From assembly GCA_030512335.1 (NCBI GenBank), contig JAULSU010000002.1, positions 2,728,001-2,792,000 on the forward strand: a stretch of DNA of 64,000 nucleotides, read 5' to 3'. Shown in pieces: positions 35,201 through 47,219 of this stretch. Within the stretch, counting starts at the first letter, position 1, and each line of letters begins with the position of its first letter. A model generated the notes under the pieces. That model had not been told where the DNA came from. It saw nothing but the letters and a program-made list of their open reading frames with translations, and ran no database searches. This stretch comes from Immersiella caudata (lineage: Eukaryota; Ascomycota; Sordariomycetes; Sordariales; Lasiosphaeriaceae). The position numbers were made by a program, and so were the translations under genes.

Positions 35201-38200
35201 GGATTGCAACGTTCCATTGCTGGCTAGCTAGGCGGCATACCGCTTTGCGACTAGAATACGGGCCTAGAGGAGTTTCGTCTTGCTGGAGAACGCGGGCGAA
35301 AGAATGGCAGTGAAGCTGAGAAGTCAGAAAGAAAGTGTCGGTCAACAAGGCGCTGTGAAACTCGCGGGATCCCGTCAGGATGACATCTGCGCAGTCGCAG
35401 TTCATTTGGAGCCGTGTTTTCGGGCTCAGCTGGTTGATGGTAGGCTGTATTTGGGCCGGCGCGTTGGAGAGTACGACGCCATGCTCTGCGCGGTGCCGGT
35501 AGCTCGTAGCCGCAGCGTACTTGACTTTGGGGTCGTGCGTGCCGCTGACGAGAAACCTCCAAACCTTGCGCTGGATCGGAAGGACTCACGACTGGTGAAC
35601 TTTCATTGCCTCGGAATGAAAGAGCTAGACGTTGATACCGATGCGTGCCACCTGCTTAGCTGTGACGTGCTTGGGCAGATGTGGCTAGCTCCAGAAGCGT
35701 GAACGGGACCCGCCGCAGAGCCAAGTTCCCATCGCCAAGAACTGGTAAGGGGCGTGGAACAGGTCAAGCATCTCGCGCGGGCAAAGAGGCGTTCGAGAAA
35801 AGGGCCGTTTCTCAGCCACATCTCTTGAGCCAAGATCCAAGGATCGGCGACTGGCCAATGGCTGGTACAGGAGCCCTCCGGAGGTTTCCCAACTGGTCTT
35901 GGTCGCAAGCAACAAAGTGTGCCAATGGCAGCCTGAACCGCGCCCAAGCGCGTTGTGAGGGCAAATGGAGAGGGGAAACCTCTGGTTGTTGCGTGGTTGA
36001 CAGCTCGGTACTCATTTTGCGCTGGCGCTGGATTTTACGGCGGTGATTTCCTCCGCTATGGGCAACAGGAACTCAGCTTGCGCCAATCCTTACGATGCGC
36101 CCGCGGCTCATAGCATAGACACGCCGTAATCAAACTGGAAATGTGCTGCCTGCGAACAGGAGCGGACATGACCATGGCGCCACGAAAGTAGCGTGGGGGG
36201 AGGGGGCGATGGGCCTCGATATCTTTTGTGATGTGGCATGTTGCCGCAATTTTTTCTTTGAGCCGATGGCGCCGGACGGGTTTGCCGTAACTTGAGATTT
36301 CGTGATGATCTGTCATTGATGGAACACCGCTTTTCCATACGGTCGGGGAATCGGGGACTGGTGGCGGGGAAGAAATGCTTGGCTTGGAGGCGAGGCGGGG
36401 AAGAGTCTGACGAAAGCTTCCATGCAGTGTTCTTCGGTCCTTCTAGCGCATGGCACTAAAAAGCATGTGAATGCTCTGTTCAATGCTCCACCAGTGTGAT
36501 GCACACCCTCACCTTGCGATAGATCAGACGGATACAAGCGCTCAACAGCAGAAACGTGCACTTCAGATCGGTCATGCCGCTTCAAACTACTGACCATATC
36601 TGAAATTACGGCCCTGTTTCCAAGCAGGCTTGCCGTGAGATAAACGAAAGGATGTGGAGCTAGAGGTACCAGCCCCTCGTCGCTCGGATTATGCCGTGGC
36701 TGGGTCCGGTACTGACATTGGAAGTCGCATGTCGCACAAACATGCCACGAGTTCCGAGTTGATCACCGACGGCATTTCACCATCCCCATGGGACTGGTTT
36801 TGTTTTCTTTGTATGTTTCTCGATATTTACTTGATCGACAGAGCATGCAAAGGCGCTTCGCTACCAGGTTCGACGGAGAGAGGCCGGCTGAACTGAATTC
36901 TCCGAGTTTGTTTTTAGCAATCTGAGCGGTGGGCAATATAGCGGCATCCAGAGGGTGACTGGTGAACAACACACACAACTCGACCCGTAAGTCACTTGTT
37001 CCAGGTTGCATTGGAGGTCGGGGCGCCTCTTTGCGGCTGGCGCCGATATCTTGGGATGGGCAATTAATTTTCAGCAAGGCCTCTTTGGAACGCCAGCAAG
37101 GCGCTGTGCGCTCCAGGTGACGCCCGACGTCACAATGGCTTCCTTCAATTCTCTGACAGCTTGAAACCTGACTTTGGGCATAGGACGGCCGACTTGCAGT
37201 TGATCACCCCTCCTTCAATGGCGCGACAGTTTCCGTTGTTGGCTAGTCTAGCTGTGCATCATCAGATGGCGTTCTTTTCCTCGTCAGTGGCTGCGCTTGG
37301 CGGCTCAATCCGTAGCGCAAAAACCAGGACAACGACACCTCGTCGCTGGAGCGGATGAATCCTGAGGCTGGCTTGCCGCCCTGAGCCGCCGTGAAAAATA
37401 CCTCGAGTTCAACGAGGTACCGGGCTGCCATCGGTCACTTCTTCGTGGTGGACGCAGTTGGTTGGCTTGCATCCTATCTAGTGGTTGTCTGTGGGCGATG
37501 CACCCTTTGGGCTTTGACGAGATATCCAGTTTGGAAGGCCGAGGAAGCCTGCACGGAAAGCCTCCTCGAGCAGCACTGATTGGCCATGCGACGTTCCGAG
37601 AGCTAGCGTCTTGTCGTCGGTTTGGGCTCTGTCGGCATCTCGCCCTGACCTAAACCAAAGCACTCCGCCATTTCAAGTTGTCCCACTGATGAGACGGGCT
37701 GATTGCCGTCGCCAGCTATTTTTGTCGCCATTCCAGCATGCTGGGGACAACAAGAGGGCGTCAGGGTGCTATAGAAATGAAGTTCACTCCCGCATGGCCC
37801 GCATGAGGCATCCGTCGAGGCATCGTCGCCATCACCGATTCTGCGGGTCCTGAGTGGCTCTCTGACCCGGGAACCAAGTTGCGAATCAGTAGTTGGGGGT
37901 TTGGTTATATTAACTGAACACAGCGGACTAACCTAGAGTGCTGAAAAGTGCTGTGGGTGCGCGTGCAGAATCAGACGCGTGACCCCCACTCGCAGCAAAG
38001 CGAAGTCGTGCCATCTCATCGCGTGGTTTCGCTGGCGGAACTACAATGGCGGGAGGAAGGGACGGAAATAACAGCTCGAAGAACTGTTCTGCAGCGCTGA
38101 GCGAAGGACGTCTCACGTTGACCGAACAGAACCTCGGGGCTCGCATTTCGACCTGTGTCACCGTATGTGTGTCGTGATGCGCCTTCTGGCTGCTTGGAGG

Positions 38201-40029
38201 CTGTGGGCTCCATCAATCTACAAGGTAAATTGCATTCGCGATTGCTGCCCGGTCACGATCGAAGGTCCTTGTAAGCCCCATGTCTCGACACAGCGGAGCG
38301 TGGACAGAGAGGTGTTCGCTTCTCCCAAGCAGGGTCCAAGGGCACGCACGAGCCAGGCGGCGAATACGACGCCGTTCACGTCTGCTCAGAGCAGTGAAGT
38401 ACCGCAAAGTTCCTGCTGGGCTCAGTGATAACGGTTTGCGAAGCTTTATTTGCCTCCAATTCAGGTTTCCGAAAGGTGCCGGACGGCAAGGCGATTTTCC
38501 CCGCGGGAGACTCCGTTCACAGATAGCTCTCACCTCAGCTTCTGGACGAAATACAAATCCTGGTGCTGCGGATGGCGGGCGGTACGAGGGTACATACCTG
38601 TTTCGTCCAAGACGGCACAACGGAATGCCATCTGTCGTTTCCAACGGCAGCTCATCATCCTCGACTTGACTCCCGGAACCACCGATATCAGTGGCTCCAG
38701 TTCCGATACAAACGCGCGCTTCGGATAGAATAAGTAAATAATACCCGGGGTTTCGGGGGTTTGTCTCCTGCTTGCCCAGCGTTGATATCGAGTAGTTTGG
38801 CAAAGGCTAAAGCTCACCCTAGCTTCTCGTAGGTTGCTGCAAGTCAACGGTCGGTTAGGGGACCCACGAAAGCGGGATCGTTCGACTCCACCGTGGAGTC
38901 TCCACCTTGCAATCGCTGGTTTGCTCCTGCAATCACGGCGCTGCAGAGTGACCCCTGTTTGCGCTCCAAGCTTCCATGCCAGGTAAACAAGCACATGTCT
39001 GCGGGCATAACCAAAGTTGCCTTTTTGTTGGCGAAGAGCTTCTCCAACCCTGATGCAGCGGATTGAGCTGCCCGGGTTTGTTGCCGCGCATGTACTGTGT
39101 CGTGGAGAGGCTCCTGCAACTTGGCTGTCCGCAAGCCATCCCGCCTCCCGTCTTCTCATTCGTCCCCGCCCGCCCGCCGTCGACGTATTCATTCCCTGCC
39201 CGCTCTCAAATCTTCCCACCTATCCTATGGAGAGGCTGCCTTGGCCGTCGCCGTCCAGGGCGCTCTACACGCACACTGCCGTCTCCTGCGTCGCCTGCGT
39301 CTCGGTCCAACCCAGTTTTATTTCCCTTCGGAACCCACCAGCCTATCGCGCAATCGACCAGTCGCCGCGGCACACTGGCAGGGTGCGCCCGGGCGTGCGA
39401 CCTCAGGATGGCGCTCCTCCACTTCGATCCCTCTTCGATCCTCCCCTAGGGCCCCTCCCCCCTTCCACCCGCACACCCTACACTACTGGGTGGGCCCCAT
39501 ACCATCACCTGCTCCCCTTCCCAATCCGCGGTCTGCGGCCGTTGCGACCACTTGTGGAGTGGAGGACCCCCTCCCACACCCCCCTGGCTAGTCTGCCTCC
39601 TCTTCCCTGCTCGTTGTACTAGCGAGTACCTGTCTGATGGGGGCGTAGCCAAGCCTGGACGCTGCATGCGGCGCTGTCTCCCATGGGTCGTCGGTGTGGT
39701 AGCTGGGGGATCATCTGGGAGCCGTCTTCATTAAAACACTTCAGTCCCTCCAACTCCCAGCCGCGTGCCTGCTCCCCATATCCTGTACCCTCTGCTCCCC
39801 TCCGGCGTGCCCACCACTGTGTCCCAGCTCCCAGGTCGTGTCCGCTGCGTGGTGTTATGGGCCCCGAAGTTTTCCATATTAATGTCCATTTACCCACACC
39901 ACTCGCTCCTCTCTTGTTGACGACCAACCCAAGACTCGGACTGTGAACTCGCCTGCCCGCGGACCCCCTCCTCGCAGCAGCAACCATACTTAGCCGCCCG
40001 AGCTTGCCGGATCCACTCCGTTGTTCAGC
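32227..40029. other. 7.8-kb gene-free region upstream of the PRO1/ADV-1-type factor
   Basis: No supportable protein gene. Frames over 120 codons exist (33695-34081 -, 35280-35702 +, 38213-38803 -, 38530-39219 -, 39017-39622 +, 39619-39987 -), but they overlap one another on opposite strands or lack any domain. Two deserve mention. 33695-34081 (-) contains a hydrophobic MFILPTLVSLFLS start, and 33258-33575 (-) is Gly/Asp/Arg-rich and ends at a GTGAGT donor; I could not join them into one gene. The last 900 bp before the start codon are CT-rich with few long purine runs, typical of a fungal promoter and 5' UTR. Base composition is uniform, without an AT-rich decayed block. Confidence 0.45.
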
Positions 40030-42642
40030 ATGACGGCCCCGATCAACACACCGTCGGCCGCGGCGGCAAAGGACGCCGCCTCTGCGCGGAAGCGGAGGAG
40101 AAGAGCGCCAGCTGGCGGCGCTGCCGATGACTGCTTTACCTGCGCTAAGCGGAACGTCAAGTGTGACCGCAGGAGGCCGTATTGCTCGCAGTGTCTCGAG
40201 ATCGGCAACGACTGCTCAGGCTACAAGACGCAGCTGACCTGGGGCGTTGGTGTGGCCAGTCGAGGGAAGCTCCGCGGTCTCTCGCTTCCCATCGCCAAAG
40301 CACCACCAGTGAGCGGCACCAAGCCCGCAAAGTCGCCAATTCGCATCCGAACCGCTCCCGTCACTTCCAATGGGCAGTGGCCGACGGAGCAGGAAACCCG
40401 GGACGATATCTCGCCCATTCAGACGCGGACCCCGTCCGTACCGACCCCCTCGCCCTATCACCCCTACGACCTGTCTCATATGTCGTCTCATGAGAGTGCG
40501 TCCGTCAATTGGGCTCACATCCCCTTTCCAAGCGACGATGGGCCGAGGTTTCCGGGCAGGAGCCTGCCTCTGCCCATCACCACGCAGGGAGATATGATGA
40601 CCGCCGCAGCAATGGACGGCATCAGCGACGTGGACTACATGTCGCCACTGGGGCACTCATACTCTCGAGACGACATGCCGCCATTTCTTCACAGCCCAAC
40701 CATCATGTACGACAGCTATCCCACCCACGGATCGCCCGTTCCTCAGAGCCCGGTATCCGCCATTATGATCGAGCAGCCAAGAGCTCCAACCTCATGCCCT
40801 AGCCTTGCTTACACCCCGTCGGACCCTGCATCGAGTCTTCATTCTCATCTCTCACACGTGGACACCCTGGAGGCCCGACTGAGTCGCAAGCTCACTCAGG
40901 AATGCGACATGTTTGGTTAGTTGCTCTGCCATTGCAGCAGCCTCGGGTTGAAATGCTAACGGCACACTCTAGCTCCCCCGACGCCTGACTTGGACACATA
41001 TAGCACAAGCACTCAGTCGCACGCTCCATTTTGGGCCACTTCAGGCACCGAAGAGGAGACCCTGTCCCACAGCGTGCCCGACTATGGCGCGCTCTCGTGG
41101 CCTTCGTCTTTCCCATCTCAGCCATCCTCGCCGGTCCTGCAGGTGAGCCCTGATCTCATCACCAAGATGCCGTTCTTTATGGATTATTATGAGAAAACCA
41201 TGTGCCCGAACATGGTGTACATCGACGGACCCGGTAACCCGTTCAGGGAACACATCCTTCAGCTTAGCACAAGCAGCAGGAGCTTGCAGCATGCCATCTG
41301 CGCGCTCGCGGCTTGCAACCTGCGGATGAAGCGAAAGCTAAGCCTAGGACAACACAGCAGGGACATTGGAGAGAAGCGTCTCGAGCCCATTGACAGCGCA
41401 TCCGATTCTCAACCCGAGGACCAATCGCTCAACGAGGAGTATCAGCACAGGAGCATTGCAGTCCGTTTGCTCAACGAGCAGCTGAACGACACGGACAAGT
41501 CGACCCATGACTCTGTTCTGGCTACGATCCTGATGCTCTGCCATTACCGCATGGTCGAGTCGGGTGTTGCCAAATTCCAAACACAATTCGCTGGTGTGAA
41601 GAAGATTCTTGGGATGCGGAGGATGTCGCCATTCCCCGTGTCGAGGGATGCTGCCTGGATGGAGACTCTCTTTACCTACTTTGATGCCATCTCCGCCAGC
41701 GTTAACGACAGGGAGGCGCAGCTCAGCACCTCCTTCTACGGCATGCTTCCCGATGCCCAGCTTCTTCCTCCCGGATCCGAGAACTTGGTCGGCTGCGACC
41801 GAGAGCTTTTCAAGACGATCATCAAGCTTGGTCGTCTCAACCTCCTCTCTCAACACCGCCCCGTGCAGAACCTTCTCGGTTCGTCTCGGCCCAACGCATC
41901 TTCCCGATCAGCCTCGCCAATGGCTGGCGCCTTCAAGTCATCTCCCCACCTTGGCTCGGAGCATCTTTTTGGAAACTTGCACCAACGGTTCGATACCGGC
42001 GGCTTCCCAGCGACCATTGAGGAGGAGGATTTGCTGGGCGCTGCTGGGATGCATTCTCCGGCAGGTTACGACGACCACCGGAGCATGTTTTGGCGGGAAT
42101 GGAAGGACGCACGCATCGCACTGCAGAGCTGGGAGTTTGACGCATCACGGGTGGTTTCATCGCTGCTCCCGGCTTCGTCGGGATCGCAGCCTACAGGTTC
42201 GCAGGTTCGCGACCTCGGCTCGCTGAGCGAGGCATTCCGCTATGCTGGACTTCTCTACACGGAGCGGCTGGCCAGCCCCAATGTGCCGAGCACACACAAC
42301 AACTTCCGCAACTTGGTCAGTCAAGTTGTGTATTACGCCACGAGCCTCGAGGCTGGCAGCAGCGCTGAGAAGTTTCTCCTGTGGCCTCTCTTCGTGGCAG
42401 GCAGCGAATGCGTCAACGAGCTGCAGCAGAATATTGTGCGGTCCAAGTGCCGCGACATCATGGCACGCAGTGGTTACATGAACAACCTCGCGGCACTGGA
42501 TGTCTTGGAGCGCCTCTGGGCGGGCGACTGGAAGGAGGATAGCCCGACATCAAAGCTCAACGGCATGCATCGACGGGGGCCCTTCAACTGGAGCAAGGTT
42601 ATCGGAGGGTCAGGGGTTGATGTGGAGTGGATTATGTTCTGA
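40030..42642 (+). CDS. pro1: Zn2Cys6 transcription factor, PRO1/ADV-1/NosA type
   Basis: A fungal binuclear-zinc-cluster regulator. PRO1 (Sordaria), ADV-1 (Neurospora) and NosA (Aspergillus) control fruiting-body development, cell fusion and related programmes. Exons 40030-40915 and 40973-42642 give 851 aa; the 57-nt intron (GTTAGT..CTCTAG) joins DMF to APPTPDLD. The zinc cluster is at residues 35-62 with spacing C-x2-C-x6-C-x6-C-x2-C-x6-C, preceded by a basic RKRRRR nuclear signal. TWGVGVASRGKLRGLSLP follows directly and is, as I recall, the hallmark of this subgroup. Residues about 90-370 are Pro/Ser-rich. The fungal-specific regulatory domain begins near ITKMPFFMDYYEKTMCPNMV, with LQHAICALAACNLRMKRK, and runs to the C-terminus. 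The protein is longer than the roughly 690 aa I recall for Sordaria PRO1, so it could be a close paralog. Its promoter side is 7.8 kb long. Confidence 0.72.
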
Positions 42643-44856
42643 AACGGGCGGCACTGAATAGGGGCTAGAATCGCTTACGGACAGGGCGGCAGAGTGGGCA
42701 TGAACGGAATGAATCAGGAGCGGGCTCTCTTTTGTTACACACACACTTCTAGCCTTCTACGGCTTTCATGACGGACCACGATGGGCGTTGAGCCATGTAT
42801 CATGTAAGGCAATGCATATATGGGGGGGAAGGCGTGTCTCTGGGATGTCCGCGTTATCGAAGGCGCCATGGGGTTCTGGGTGGCACACATTTCAGGGGGT
42901 TAGCGGAGTGGCAACTTGCCGGCGTCAAGATCTTGCATGTCTTGCTTATAAATGTCAATTACACTACATATCCTGTCCTCTATCATCTTATTTTCCATCC
43001 GTGATTGTGGTGTTCAAGGAAGATGGAGCTGAAGCTCCGCGAACCGTGGGGGGCCCAGCTCCACGAGCTCTGCTGGATGGAGCTTTGGTATCCAAGGAAG
43101 ACCCCCCGGAGGAGGTGGGAGCTACCTCAATGTTCTCTGCCACTTGGCCATGGTTGTCAACAAGAATTGTCGCTTTCAAGATGGCACGTCGGACTTGTGA
43201 GATTCCGGCAGCGCTGGGGTTGCGCTGCTTTGGTAGCAGGAGGGAGGAGAGAGAGAGACAGGCGAGATCAAGCGTCTGAGTCCATATGCACATACCTAGA
43301 TCCCTAGATACGCAGTACGAATGTACTGCAAGTATGTATCTGCGCAGGAATGCTACGACGGTGTTTATGTAGGTGCGGGGCCCACACTCTTTCTAGAAGG
43401 TATAAGGAAGGATGCTGGCGGCTTCTAGGGTTACACTGGTCACTTGAAGGCCATGGAAGAGGGTAAGCGAGGAGTGGTGGCGCTTCTAGCTGATGGGCTA
43501 CTGCTCCGGTGTGGGAGAGGGGGGTGTAGATGTGCGGTGTTAGCGGCTGGGGGAGTAGTGCAGTAGCATTCATAGGAGCCAGCTAACGACAGTGTATCTA
43601 TACGAGGGCGGGAGGGAGACGTGATGAGATGAGGTGGTGTGCATGGAAGGGAGGCTAGAATCTGTAGTTTGGCGGGAAAGCGTGTGATGGAAGACGAGAT
43701 AGAAGCGGAGGAGGTTCTGGGCATCAGGACGAGAGCGTTGGGTTATGGTTTGGAGGTAGGGGTGATTTTTGCGCGCTGTAACTGTAGATGGGGGAGCTAG
43801 GCTGAGTGAGGAAGTTAGTTGTGGTGGGAAGGGGAGCTTTCGGGAGGGGGTGTCCGGCGGTTCGCCGTGAGAGACCCCTGGCTTGTAATGGTGACCTGGG
43901 TTCTTGGTTCGGCTCGGGCACCGAAGTTGTGTTGGTGTTGTAACAGGAAATATTGTTGTGATGTTGCCATGTTGTAGTGGCGGCAGGCAAAAGGCTTCGA
44001 GAAGATGATGACATGTGCTGGGCGCGGCGACACTAACCATGCAACGCAACGGGGACGTGGGAACGGCGATGCTTAGGAGCTGGTCGAGCTTCTCGGGATG
44101 TTCTGTTGAGGAAGGTCGAAGGCGGCTGGCGGTTCGCTGGACGTGGCAGTGGCCTGGCCATAGGTTCTGGGTGCAGCCTCACCTTACCCTTCCTGCTGGG
44201 GCTGCTGAGTTAGACGGCGAGCTTAAGATCGCGCGCCTCCGAGCTAAGATCTTAATGAATTCGACACCGAGGGAAAGGCGACAAGGCATGTGATGAGGTA
44301 TTTTAAAGGTTGGCATAAGGTAATTTCAATATGTACGTCAAGAATCCCCCGACTGTGTAGCACTTGATATGCACGGAGCGCAAAGAGGCGGATGGTGAAA
44401 CGACATGGAAGGATGGCAAATACTCATGGAATGGACAGAAGCCGTTTCGCTTGTCCAGAGGGCGGCGTGGGTCGTGATGTTGAGTCGTGTCTCACCGTCT
44501 GAATAGGTACAAGACCGACTGCAATCTTTAATCATGACAAACTAAGATCTCAATTGCGGTAGTTGGGATAAGGTGGAGACAACTCACCTGGGAGTTGAGA
44601 TGATGGGAATATTTCATCTAAACCCAACAACAGGGAGGATGAAAAGTCAATTGCACCAAATAGTTGGAGCTCATCCACAGCTGGCGGCAGCTGATGGTTC
44701 AGTCTCTACGAGCTTCCTTATCGTCCACAATGCCCCACTAAAAAGTCGTTTCCGCATCCTTATCGGGTGTGCTCCAAAATTTTGGCCCTCAACCACCGCC
44801 AAAACCATCGCAGTTCGACATCTCACCACTGCATCACCACCCCACCAACAATCACA
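42643..44856. other. 2.2-kb intergenic region
   Basis: It lies between the PRO1-type factor and nop16, both plus strand, so it holds the 3' UTR of one and the promoter of the other. Minus-strand frames at 43304-44049 are Thr/Pro/His-rich without family resemblance. ACCTAGAT/CCTAGATA variants of the ACCTAGGTA motif occur near 43295-43312. No gene supported. Confidence 0.45.
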
Positions 44857-45573
44857 ATGGGTCGCGAACTTCAAAAGCGCAAGAGGCGCTCCTCCCGCCC
44901 TACTGTAAGAACGCACACCAGGTCCAAAAAAATCCTCAACCCCCAAGGCAACGGCGTCATCGCCAAGAACTGGTACCTCTCCCCCACTCCTTCACCACCA
45001 ACCACATTCTAACCCAATTACACCAGGGATAAAAAAGAAACACTCTCCCAAAACTACAGCCGTTTTGGCATTGTTGCTCGTCTCGGCAAAACCACCGGCG
45101 GCGTTCAAAAGAAAATCACCAGCTCTGGGGGCGATACCGTCACCAAATCAACACCAGCTCCCAACCCCTTGGCCCACAAACCTCTTGACCGCGGCCTCCT
45201 GCAAGTCCGCGAAGTAAAAGTCGAACGCGATGCCTCTGGTCGCATTGTTCGTATTGTGCGCGAGACAAATCCCCTACACGACCCACTGAACGATGTAGAG
45301 GACGAGTCGGAGATCGAGGACGACGGTGAGGAGTGGGGTGGTATCGACGTTGATGCGCCGGAGGTGTTGAAGGAGCTGGAGAGGCAAGCAAATGCGCCAG
45401 TGGAGGCGAGGGTGAGGCATCAGAGTGAGAGGGAGAGGGATTGGTTGGAGGATTTGGTGAAGAAGCATGGGCAAGATGTGGATGCGATGGTGAGGGATCG
45501 GAAGTTGAATCCGATGCAGCAGACGGCAGCGGATATTAGGAAGAGGTTGAAGAAGGCAGGGTTGCTTTCGTGA
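44857..45573 (+). CDS. nop16: Nucleolar protein Nop16, 60S ribosome assembly
   Basis: Nop16 is a small basic nucleolar protein of pre-60S particles. Exons 44857-44972 and 45027-45573 give 220 aa. The 54-nt intron (GTACCT..ACCAG, CTAAC branch) falls inside the conserved IAKNWDKKETLSQNY block and restores its Trp codon. The N-terminus MGRELQKRKRRSSRP is the usual basic start. A central acidic stretch EDESEIEDDGEEW is followed by the C-terminal RERDWLEDLVKKHGQD and MQQTAADIRKRLKKAG, which match the Nop16 family's terminal helix. The length is normal. It is convergent with the MARVEL gene. Confidence 0.93.
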
Positions 45574-46226
45574 GCTGGAGGAGATTCCAGTCCAGAGGGA
45601 CATGATTTCCGAGCGCGACGTCGAGCTGGTGCGGATATTAGGAACCTTGGGTCGGTGTGCCCTGGGCATGATTCCCCGTTGATGAGTTCCGCGGTCTGAT
45701 CTAGGCAACTCGTGGCTCTTAGAAATAGCCAACAAGGAAATAGGGATGGGAACATCGGCTGGCGTTTGGCGTTTATCAGAGTTGGGTCATGTATACAGAG
45801 CACATACAACATTATGCTAACCTCTGTCACTTTGGCTTGACTGAACCTACTCGTGTTTCGCTTTCTAGTGCCCCCTTTTTGTCGGGGACAGAACCCTAGG
45901 TATTCTGCCGGATGGAGCCCCTGGAAAGTGAAAAAAAACATGGACACTAACACGATCCAGCATGAACCGCTGAGGCATCCAGAGCTCAAACCCAGTTGTG
46001 TAAGACAGGCAAAAGAATATACTTCCAGTATCCGTGGTATCTCGTCCGAATACCAATTGCGACGCCTATGAACACCGTGCAAGAATAAGCCAAAAGCTCA
46101 CTCGTATGATAGAGTCGTAAACCAAACATCTAAACCGTGCAGCCGTGTTCGTCACATTCGCAACCTTTTCCCTTCTAAGCACACACCCTGCTTGCGCCAG
46201 CACTTCCTCCGTCTCGCCCACTAGTC
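45574..46226. other. Convergent 3' region, nop16 / MARVEL protein
   Basis: This 653-bp gap between two gene ends should hold both 3' UTRs. A CCCTAGGTA motif occurs near 45894. The minus frame at 45420-46082 (220 codons) overlaps nop16 in antisense and is not supported. Confidence 0.5.
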
Positions 46227-47219
46227 CTACCTCGTTATGCGATCGTAGTTTGCGCTGGGGAATGTCACTGGTCGTGTGTCATCCTCTTCGTCATGTGCTG
46301 TCGGTGGGTTATATCGTCCACCTGTAGCAGGGGCTCCCGGGCTCGGGCGGCGATATTCGGTCTCGTCGTCGAAGGGATTTTGTTGTTGGAACGGATTTTG
46401 CGGCGCGCTATAGCTAATTTGACTCCCGCTGACTCCCGCAGCGCCGGTATATGGGTCCGAGACGTGGCTCGGGGCGCCATAGGGATCGGAATAGTCCGAG
46501 TGCGCAGGCCGTGTCGCGTCATTCTCGTGGTCGTCCATATGTACCGGCGCGTAAGCCTCCTCGTCGTGTGGAGCCGTCGAGAACGCTGCCTTGTCGGGAT
46601 CAATGTTCTGACTGTTGAGCGCAAGCTTATCGTACCCGGGCAACCGGTTATGCCACTGGTAGTACTTGACCGTGTAGACGCTGAGAACTGTCGTGACACA
46701 GAAGAGGAGGCTACATGCGACGTTAGCATTCGGTACAGAATTGGCTTCGATCCGCTTATTAGTGACGTACAAGACGAAAACTCCCATGGCAACACAGGCT
46801 TTGGAGATGCCGCAGGCCGTGCCGCAATGGCCAGCTGTGTTGTATGCCGCCTGCGTCGCAAAAGCTGAGAGCCAGATAACGGCGAAGAGGCCATCGACGC
46901 AAGCCATGGCATAGGGGTTCGCTAGTTTCCTGGTCCGCGGGAACCGCGGAGCCATGGCAAGATAGACCCATGCCGGTATCGAGAGGAAGCACTGCATCGA
47001 GTCTGTCAGCATTCTCATACACCTCCCAAGACCAAACACAGAGCGCCTTACCACTGCGAATGTCCAGCCAACGTTTCCTGTGACGATCGATCCCTCGGCC
47101 CGGAAAACTGCAATTTCCATACACCAGAGCACCAGACCGAAAATTATCTGGCCGATATGGAAAGCCAGCTTGAACTTCGGAACATGCTCCGCATTGAGCT
47201 CGAGGTCTTCGAATGCCAT
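46227..47219 (-). CDS. MARVEL-domain four-TM membrane protein
   Basis: A membrane-associating (MARVEL, PF01284-type) protein of fungal plasma membrane or secretory pathway; role otherwise unknown. Exons 47219-47052, 46991-46771 and 46710-46227 give 290 aa. Both introns are 60 nt (GTAAGG..TGCAG; GTACGT..ATGTAG with GCTAAC branch). Because they are multiples of three, the gene also reads open unspliced. Splicing, however, removes a polar RRSVFGLGRCMRM insert and completes TM4 as MGVFVFLLFCVTTVLSVY. Four membrane helices lie at about 16-36, 45-70, 82-103 and 115-137. The cytosolic tail (140-290) is hydrophilic, rich in Pro, Asp, Tyr and Asn, with QNPFQQQNPFDDE carrying two NPF motifs, which bind EH-domain endocytic adaptors. 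That suggests endocytic sorting, as an inference. Confidence 0.88.
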   Translation of the reverse strand: MAFEDLELNAEHVPKFKLAFHIGQIIFGLVLWCMEIAVFRAEGSIVTGNVGWTFAVVRRSVFGLGRCMRMLTDSMQCFLSIPAWVYLAMAPRFPRTRKLANPYAMACVDGLFAVIWLSAFATQAAYNTAGHCGTACGISKACVAMGVFVLYVTNKRIEANSVPNANVACSLLFCVTTVLSVYTVKYYQWHNRLPGYDKLALNSQNIDPDKAAFSTAPHDEEAYAPVHMDDHENDATRPAHSDYSDPYGAPSHVSDPYTGAAGVSGSQISYSAPQNPFQQQNPFDDETEYRRPSPGAPATGGRYNPPTAHDEEDDTRPVTFPSANYDRITR

